Origin: Glandiceps talaboti
Lineage: Eukaryota > Hemichordata > Enteropneusta > Spengelidae
DNA: 64,000 nucleotides
NCBI RefSeq assembly: GCF_964340395.1
Contig: NC_135561.1
Span: 13,780,461-13,844,460 of the forward strand
Reading direction: 5' to 3'
Shown: in pieces, positions 55,836 through 64,000 of the stretch
How the letters are laid out: every line of letters begins with the position of its first letter
Position numbering within the stretch: position 1 is the first letter of the stretch
Position numbers and translations under genes: made by a program
Notes under the pieces: generated by a model
Told to the model about the DNA's origin: nothing
Database searches by the model: none
The model's input: the letters and a program-made list of their open reading frames with translations, nothing else

Positions 55836-58800
55836 CTTTTCAATTATATAAAATCAAAAACGGAAAAATCAGTGTTATTTTGTACATCTGGAAACCTGTT
55901 ATTTGAAGTGCTATGAACATTGCAATCATAGCTACCTGAAAGTTTCCAAAATGGCCGCCAATCTTGTTCATGCCCATCAAGATAGGTGGTTGGTAATGTA
56001 ACAAAAATATATGTACATTGATCTAGGGAGTATAAACTTCCCTCCTTAGCCGGATTTCAATGGCAGCTCCTGATGTAAATAATCCCATCTGTAATCTGCA
56101 TTTAATGTAGTAAATGCTATAAATTTCGCTCCTCTATTAAATGTCACCTGTGTGTGTTATGTAATCAGAAATTGCATAAATTGTTATGTGCAACCAAAGT
56201 GTGCCTTATTTGATAAAATGTTAGCACACAAATATATTAATAATAGAAAAAAACAACAATGAAAACAATTGTTATATGCAACTGAGTTCTACAAATTCAA
56301 TGAAAAAGTGAGTAAACTCGAACAGTACAATATAGTTAATGTACAAAAGTACAATACAGTTCTACCAAGCTTGTCTTTCTGAGGCTGTGCTAAAATTACC
56401 AACTTGTCATGAGTTCCTTAGTTTAAGGATGAGATAAACAAGTGTATTTCAGTAATCACCGTAAAGACAAACCTTTAGAGAGCTAAATTTTGCTATCATT
56501 ACGCACTCACACATCATGTCTTGTGACCAGTTCCTGTCTTATCCATCCCAAAGCGTGTACAATCGGCCAATCAGATATTCAATTCAGCCAGCGGGTCACA
56601 GGTTATAAGCACATTTGTTGTTGAATCAGTCCTGACTTCCTGTCTAAATTACCATGTCTGGTATCATGGTAACATTACGTAGAACATTACAAGAACACAG
56701 TTCAGTTTTCGATGAAGTTGTTAGCTTACTTCATGAGTGCGTGAAATATATGTGGTATCAGCCTTATCAATAATTTATGAAAGATTCCAAATGATAGTTG
56801 TAACACAGCTTGAGACAGACAAACTCGTAAGGTTGATAATAACTAATATACAAATTGTGACAGTATTGTCGAAGAGTTGTCGACGAGTACAACTATTAAT
56901 TACAGTGTAGAAATGGTAAGCATTATATTCAGTACACATAGCTTGCATTTACATGTATATATGGTTAAGTCGCATGTGCAAAAAAACAACTTTTTTTTCT
57001 TTGAATGTTCTATCAACGATTGTTGATTTTGAACACGTATGGCAGCATTTAGATTTTAGGGGAAATTTTATCTTCGTTAAATCAGTGTTCCAATGTACTA
57101 GAAGCTTTCACTAGAGACTTATTGTTTTGCTTTATTTTGTTGGAAAACAAAAATGTGACTAAGTTCTAACATGTCTTGTGGATAAACACACAGTGTGCAA
57201 CAGGTGTAGAAATTTGTAAATATTAGTCTTTGGGAACTAGTTGAAGACTGTAAAATCACACAATTTTCTAGTGGCGAAAATATCTAGGTTAACTGTATGT
57301 TACAAAATGTACTTTGAAAAGTTTGTACTGTACTGATGGGAGCACCTAATATACCTCATTTGAACCATAGACCCTCTATGTTGGAACTGACAAAATATAC
57401 TTTTTGATAGTTTGTCCTAATTCTTGTCAATATAATGCTCAACATAAAGGCCTTTGAATTTTCCTCCCTAATGGCAACAATTGATTATCATTAAATTGTA
57501 ATAGAGCAAACTCAAATGTACATAATTAAATACTAAGTTGCATCCGATTGTGCAGTGGATATGTATATAGACTATACAGTGCACAATCTGAGGAGTGTGA
57601 ATATTTCCATTGATAACTGGTGATTATCATTAACTTACAAAAAACCAGTATGATATTCATTGACATAATTCAGAAAAATATGAATGCCAAGTATTCTTAC
57701 GTGTGTACATGTACCAGTGATTACTTGCACTGGTGCACATGCAAACTTGTGATATTTTCAGTGAAGAGCAATACCATATGCAAATATACAAGAAAGCATG
57801 TGATTGTATTGTATCATTCTGCTTCAGATAAACATATAATAAAAACAGAGCTGCATGCTGTGTGAGTGCCAGTGGGGTGGGGTATTTGCACTCTCACTTG
57901 CTATGCCCATGGAAGTACATGTATGTCTACAGGGAACCCAACTATGCGACACTTGCACTTGTACGTCATTGGGTTCTGTCATGTTATCAGGTTGTTCACT
58001 ACATAAGACAAAATACAAAGTGCCCAATTTGGGGCATTGATAGGGAGATTCTCAAGGTGATTCTTATCTAATTTGAATACAGGAAGTAATATCAATTGAA
58101 ATCATTAACATAAAGCAATACTCACCAGCCTTTACTTGTGCAATAGATGTTCTTACAATCTATCAATGCAAACTAACTACTTCATAGTTTTATTCGGAGG
58201 CTGAATATCTTTGATAAGTGACATGTACATTCAAGACTTTTTCATTGTTGCAAAATTTGATGAACTTGATCTTTGCAACTTACATGTATCAGTGAGATTA
58301 ATATTGATGTTGTCGAAATATACATTAAAGTCTGGTTTACATGATGGCATTTTCAAATTAAAACCCAACTCTTTTCTTTCATTTGCACCTACCGTTTACA
58401 TGGAGGTACTAAAAATACATGGAAATGTAACAATTTGAAAACATCAGTGATCGTTTAAAAAATGATCCATTTTCATTCTAAAATAGAGTCTGTGTAAACA
58501 ACTAAAATTGGAGAAATTTGAAAAATACAGCAGTGTACATGTAATGTACTGAAAACACAACAACTCAAAATTTGACCTCAGGATTGACTCCCTTTCACTC
58601 CATTCCCATCAATGATGTACTATTCCCATCAATGATGGGAATCACGCTTGTACATGTGCAATAGTTTTTTGATATGTTTCATCTTTGATGTTTTCCATGC
58701 AAACAGTCAAAAACGTACGTGTGTCATCATGTCAACGCATTATAAAACAAAAACACTATTGTTGATTATTAGCATTTTGAATATATCATTGTGTAAACTC

Positions 58801-59399
58801 GGCCTTAGAGTGTTATTAACTCTACATAGTTTAGGGGTACCTGTGTGTCTTTTTGAGATGTTTTTTTTTAATTATTTCAACTACTGTAAGATGTGAAATC
58901 ATGGTGCAGAGAGGGATTGGGGGAAACATTTGTAGTAATTTACCAATACCTAAGGAACCACGTCTCGTAACTTCATATGTGGGGGAAATTTTTTTTTGTA
59001 ATTTTGTTGACAGTGCAGTATGAAATGCAGTTTATAATACATGCAGTATGAAATTAGTATAATAACTCATTAGCTCCATTAAACTTAAACAGTTTGAAAT
59101 TTTATTTTCAAAAGTAGAAAATGATTTATTTCTAGCATATATTTTGTAGTTTTATCATTTTCATATTTTCAGGTTAATCGATCCATAGGATTTAAAATGA
59201 TAGTTCACTTTCTCAGGTGAGCCATATAAAAACCAAGAAAGTTAAAAATTATTTCTATCTTGCCAGATAAATTCATATCTGATTAAACGGCTGCTCAGAG
59301 TTACAAGAAGTTATATTTTATCAGGGAGCTCAATTATGGCTTGTGTATTTGTTTATTTTTTTTCCATGTATTTGTGTAATTGCATAAATAATTAGATAT
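55836..59399. other. Intergenic region right of sphingomyelinase B
   Basis: No supported gene. A 39-codon ORF with a fair start context (ATG 56654 to TAA 56771-56773; begins MSGIMVTLRRTLQEHSSV) is noted only as a possible small ORF. A local direct duplication ATTCCCATCAATGATG occurs at about 58601-58638. Other short frames have no recognisable content. Confidence 0.4.
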
Positions 59400-59760
59400 T
59401 ACATTCCCAACATTTTTCTTCATTCAGCCAAGAAAATACGAGTGACCAAAGGGGCCTTTGTCACTATGAGTCGCTAGATGAGTAGTGACAACCAACCCTT
59501 AGGTCACGAGCATTTTCCGGTTGAAGAAAGACAAATATTTGGCTTAAATATAATTAAATCATCGCCAGTAATCAAGGAAAGTAATGTCAATTTTGAGCAT
59601 TTTTCAAATTTCGAACACAGCAGAACCAGTGACATAGACATGCATTGTCATGATAGACTTAGAAACATGTTGTCATGACATAGAATGACCAGAATATATG
59701 TTCCATATCTGTTGTTGAACCTGGCTCATGCATATTGTAATATACAATGTAGTATCCTTA
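59400..59760. mobile_element. Fold-back repeat, family C, copy 2
   Basis: Shares with 30825-31150 the blocks CTTTGTCACTATGAGTCGCT, AGTAGTGACAAC, TTTTGAGCATTTT, ATTTCGAACACAGC and GTTGAACCTGGCTC.TGCAT. The inner hairpin TTGTCACTA(T/C)...GTAGTGACAA is kept, and GTGACC.AAGG is repeated inverted on its right side (CCCTTAGGTCAC). Confidence 0.68.
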
Positions 59761-61628
59761 AAAAGTTCGAGATGTTGTTAGAATTAATATATATATATAT
59801 ATTGTGATTAGTGCCATGGTGCATAATTAGATAAGAGTACAATACTAGAATTTTACAACTCACAAAAAAAACCCTGATTCGTTTGTTTGAATAGATACAG
59901 ACAACAAGATAACTGATACAAAAACATCAATGGATGTCTCTGATATAGGTTGATAGGATGCTTTCATCTTGTTTTGTTTATATCTGTGAAAGTTAGTCAG
60001 TTGACGTGTTGATAATGTACTAGTACCAGGTAGTGTATTTTGAATTCAACGGTGACAGTCACACTTTATTGTGATGAAAGAGTACCATTCTAATCAACAA
60101 ACAGTTATGGGATCGGGATCTCATGGTATTTATACTTTGACAAGTTACCGACACTAACTACATGGTATGTCTTTTTCATGAACCTCGTCTCAATCCTGAT
60201 TGCCAGAAGCAAAGAAGCGCACCAGATTTTATTTGTGGGTTGTATCATAGAAAATTTCGATTTGCCGATTGTTCACTTTAAAAAAGTGACATACAATTGC
60301 TTGTTAATGTGTTATTCCAGTACTTTTGAAGTAAAATAAGTCTGATTTGTTAAGTTTTATGAGTCTAAGTATTAGCAGGAATGTAATCTGATTAAAATCT
60401 GATTTGAGAATACATCAATATACAAAGAAAATAAAAGTAAATATGACACTGGTAATCCAGCCTTTGGTTTACTAACATAAACACAAACTAATAAATCTAT
60501 TGTTCTTCAATGTGGTAGATTACACAAGTGTGTGATAGCGGTTCCTCTGTTGTACGATTTCTAATCACCCTGTGATCAAGATAGTGTAAACATTGGAAGT
60601 CCCAAAACAGCACACTGCAAGTTCATGAATTCTAAATAAACTAGTTTTCAGAGATTCCTCCCTACTGAGACTGTAATTAAACCAACGTCCATTCAATAGA
60701 TTATCACTGTTGTATCAACATATTTTGACGATAGTTTTAGTTTGTGTCTATCTTAGAAAACCGAAGACGCTATTACCAATGCAATAATTGAAATCTAGCC
60801 GTATTTTTTACTACATTAGATTTTGATCTGTTAACAGCAACATAGCTTTCATAGCGAAATCGATGTAGCTAAAACTTTGACCATGATGAAGTAATGTTAA
60901 CTTGTCTTCACTCAGTACTGAAGATCAGGTCAATGACCAAGGGCATTTGTGACCCAAGATGTGTTTCAGAATGTAATAAACTGTCAATATTATAAATGTG
61001 TACGGCCAAACATACATAAAAGGGAAAAGAGTAATATCGGACTGCATTATACCACTAATTGCAATACAAAGAACCAGTTGTATTATGTCGCTATGGAAAC
61101 AGAGACCTGTGTATGTTGTATTCGTTTCACTTTTATTGACCATATACCTCAACAATTTTGACAATTTGTTGCATTCTAAAACAGATCTCGGGTCACAGGT
61201 ATCTCAAGAAATGGAGTGTCTATCAATGCAAAACGTTTATAATTAGCAGTTTACATTTATCTGGTACTACTTGTTTTTACAGATACTTTCTTTCGTTTAC
61301 CAAATACCAAACTTGTAGCAATTTTCAGATTCTATGCCATAACATTCAGTATTAAGTATAGAATAAGATGGCTGTCCAGAGGTTAAAGGTCAAATGGAAT
61401 GAAGTTCAAACATTCGCATCACCTGATTTCTTCTGTGATCTTAAAAGATGTTGAAATTGTTTTGGATTGAAATCATTTTGAAATAAACACAAGATTTGTT
61501 ACTTTATGGTCTGTTATTTACCTGTGTATGTTTTCATTATATATTTTGGTATGTCGAATACCATGATAGAAACTTACAGCTTCTTAAAATATGTCGGGTA
61601 GTACTATATTCATTGTTACTATGCTTGC
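59761..61628. other. Intergenic, no feature recognised
   Basis: A short (TA)n near 59790-59802. Opposing short frames at 60925-61355 show no recognisable protein. Confidence 0.4.
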
Positions 61629-61680
61629 TGATTGGTTGGTGAAAGTGCAAATCGGTTTTCAGTGCTTTTAGTCCAAGGTT

Positions 61681-62044
61681 AGGCTCCAAAAAAGGAAGAA
61701 TTGTTTCCGGTCAGGACATGTTGTCTAAAGTGGTGCGACGACGCGTGCGTGTTTTTTTTTTTACAACAAACTTGTTGCTTAGTCTACTACTTACTGTTCT
61801 TTTTATGTAGTTCAAAGTATGTATGTGGGGCAGATGTCATTTGCTTGTTCATGATTGGCTCTACAGTTGTCTTCACTGAAGTAGCAATTAATGTAGGGAG
61901 GGTTATTTTTGTGTCTTCACCCAGATCTGCAGACTGCGTGGACTGGACAATCATTGAAAAAAAAAAGATCAACGTTTTGGTATTTAAGTTAAAGGCGCAC
62001 TTACCAGAAACAATTCTTTCTTTTTTTCTAATTTTTTTTTGCCT
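61681..62044 (+). mobile_element. MITE-like element, family B, copy 2
   Basis: AGGCTCCAAAAAAGGAAGAA..TTGTTTCCGGTCAGG at the left is inverted as CCAGAAACAATTCTTTC...TTTTGCCT at the right. The interior matches 41978-42313 in reverse. A 25-bp direct repeat (TGATTGGTTGGTGAAAGTGC + AAATC) flanks it at 61629-61653 and 62055-62079. Frames at 61701-62057 lie inside it. Confidence 0.75.
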
Positions 62045-62079
62045 TCTAGATACATGATTGGTTGGTGAAAGTGCAAATC

Positions 62080-63350
62080 AATTTTGTTGAAGAATAAGAT
62101 TAGATATTGAATACTCGTGACTGCTACGTGTTTATAGTATAAGTTTACCACCATGAATATTAAGTGTCCATCTAATACATATTTATATGTATTTCTGCTA
62201 ATTCCCGTAAACATGCAATGGTGGACCACCATCAGAACAATGGAGATGAAAACGAGTTTCAATGTGGTGTTTCCGATGTAGGTAATCATGCGAAATTCAT
62301 GTGATGTGAACTAATGAAATGACTCTATAACTCAAAGTTTATGACAATACATGTCCTAGGGTTTCCCGTTTTTGGCCAAGCAAAACAAGACTGTTTGGTT
62401 CAGATTTTGTGAGCCGACCCTAAACTTGTTCATGCAGTTTGAGAATATATATTTTGAAGACGAAAATTTAATACCGCCCCCTACTTAAATAACTTTAAAA
62501 TGTTGAAAGGTGTGTATACTATGAAACATCACTATCACACGTACACTTTATAACGTGTGGGCTAAGGCGCAAAAAAATGTAGGCCTCAAAGGATTTTTCT
62601 GCTCATGAAATATTCTCAGTTAAAATTTAAATCGTATTTTTTGGAGTTGTTTTAACAATAATCGAAAGACACATACATAAATATCTGAACTCAACCCAGC
62701 TTTGCCATAGTACGATAAAGGGCTGGCGAGGGCTATGGGATTGAAGCAGTAAATTCGTGCGCACAGTACAGGCCCAAACGGTAGGGCGCCACCTATCGGT
62801 AATGTATTGTATTATAGGCGTGTATATTTTGATCGTAGAAGTTTTTTTCATTTGTTCCTTTCGCATTCTACATACATCTTTTCAAGCGCTAACTTAATCA
62901 GTTATTCTAGTAATCACACGTTAAACATGTACTAGCTGCAACTGGGATATGTTTCCATTAAATAACCACAGATATATCACTAGAATACTAGAAATTGGTC
63001 TATTACTTATAAAAGACATTATTACAGCTCTTAATTAGTAGTCTTAACTTGCTGCTAGACCTTCGGGCTTTCTTCCGATATGATGTGACCTTCGATTTAT
63101 CGTGTATAACTTGAAAAAATACATTTAACCAGTAGTCTATATTAGCCATAATGATAGGCAGTACAGAAACTGGTTAAAATCGCGATCGCCGTTGAGGGCG
63201 CTGATTTTCGGTTGCGGACCCCAAAATCAATTATATTTGATTTATCGTGTATAACTTGAAAAAAAATACATTTATCCACAGGTGATGAGATGCTGTTTAT
63301 AATGTACGATATTACGGATAGTTTATTTCACCAAATTTATTTCCACTTAC
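62080..63350. other. Intergenic, no gene recognised
   Basis: A direct duplication of about 40 bp (GATTTATCGTGTATAACTTG..AAATACATTTA) occurs at about 63095 and 63238. The stretch at 62357-62420 (TTTGGTTCAG..GAGCCGACCCTAAAC) resembles a worn family A interior. No coding support. Confidence 0.4.
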
Positions 63351-63528
63351 TTTCACCATAAGCTTTCACGGTCAAGTAATTACCGTCAGCGAGCAAAGGG
63401 ATTTTTTTCATTCGTTTATTTCGCAGGCGTGAGTTGTTTTCTGTAATGGTCTGAGTTGCTGTACCGGACACTGGACTAAAAATAAGTCTCGTGGACAGTA
63501 TTGGACCCTGGGCTCGCATCGCGATCAT
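63351..63528 (-). CDS. Possible first coding exon of an unidentified minus-strand gene
   Basis: ATG at 63528 opens 59 codons plus one base, ending at a consensus donor GTAAGT (63350-63345). The peptide (MIAMRAQGPILSTRLIFSPV..., later RLRNKRMKKIPLLADGNYL) is compositionally protein-like but matches no family I recognise. No second exon was found to the left, so this rests on start, frame and donor alone. Confidence 0.25.
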
Positions 63529-63654
63529 ATAGGTTAGAGCTCCACGAGATGTACAAGTACATTACGTGTTCAAGCAATGTGCAACTATGAAGACAGAACA
63601 GAAAATACTATAGTGTTATGGACATATTGTGATTTTATGGCCACGGAATATGTG

Positions 63655-63655
<1 letters not shown>

Positions 63656-63711
<56 letters not shown>
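63656..63711. repeat. (TTG)n trinucleotide array
   Basis: About 18 uninterrupted TTG/TGT units. The poly-Cys frame across it is an artefact. Confidence 0.95.
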
Positions 63712-64000
63712 CCGGGATTGTTGACAACTTTCCTCGGGGTAAGTGGTAGTTATTTGAGTCCCCCGTCTATACTACACACCAAAGTGGATAAAAATGAAAA
63801 AGGAGATACGTTATTTGAAGTATGTGGTAATTAACCGAAAACCATGTTAGTACGAGCCTATAATTCATTTGAGATGCGTCGCATACACACCGTGAACCAA
63901 AACGAAGATGATATACACTGATTGACTGTCATCAAAACATCGATATCGTCTGGTAAATCACGCCACAATCTTCTGAAAGACTACCTGGTATAAATACAAG

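Noticed and set aside
61701-62057. 118-aa plus-strand frame with hydrophobic segments
   Set aside because: Lies inside MITE family B; the related copy at 41978-42313 does not preserve it.

Overview
The window is animal nuclear DNA: AT-rich, intron-rich, crowded with simple-sequence arrays and small inverted-repeat transposons. Gene content (an NXPE-type esterase, two acid sphingomyelinases with a fused saposin B domain, a DED/TRADD-like/death-domain adaptor) together with Penelope-like retroelements, hammerhead ribozymes and a THAP-DDE/YqaJ transposon points to a marine invertebrate, most likely an invertebrate deuterostome (cephalochordate or hemichordate). That placement is inference from gene families; a lophotrochozoan cannot be excluded from sequence reading alone.

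Layout. 1-0.8 kb: probable first coding exon of a minus-strand gene leaving the window on the left, with a decayed copy of its 5' part just upstream. 3.3-11.8 kb: a complete five-exon NXPE family gene (+, 564 aa). 11.8-12.9 kb: degenerate satellite-like repeats. 13.5-15.2 kb: Penelope-like retroelement remains with a GIY-YIG endonuclease fragment, near-identical terminal repeats and several hammerhead ribozymes. 15.96-22.75 kb: a two-gene DNA transposon bounded by matching inverted ends; a spliced THAP-HTH-DDE transposase (+) faces an intronless SWIM/YqaJ nuclease/PHD protein (-). A second, decayed transposase copy lies between them on the minus strand, and a pair of hammerhead ribozymes sits in the transposase's second intron.

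23.3-35.0 kb: acid sphingomyelinase gene A (12 exons, 591 aa). 37.3-41.0 kb: three-exon gene for a 355-aa adaptor (DED, TRADD-like N domain, death domain). 44.8-55.8 kb: acid sphingomyelinase gene B (11 exons, 612 aa). A and B share every exon boundary except one intron, so they are paralogs flanking the death-domain gene. Both keep the saposin domain cysteines and all expected zinc and catalytic residues, and would act on sphingomyelin in lysosomal or secreted compartments; any link from ceramide release to the neighbouring death-domain adaptor is only a positional suggestion. From 55.9 kb to the right edge no convincing full gene was found: there are dispersed MITE-like repeats and one possible minus-strand first exon near 63.4 kb.

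Splice sites were placed by eye using GT/AG signals, reading-frame continuity and, for the sphingomyelinases, comparison of the two paralogs. All intact gene models close in frame across every junction.
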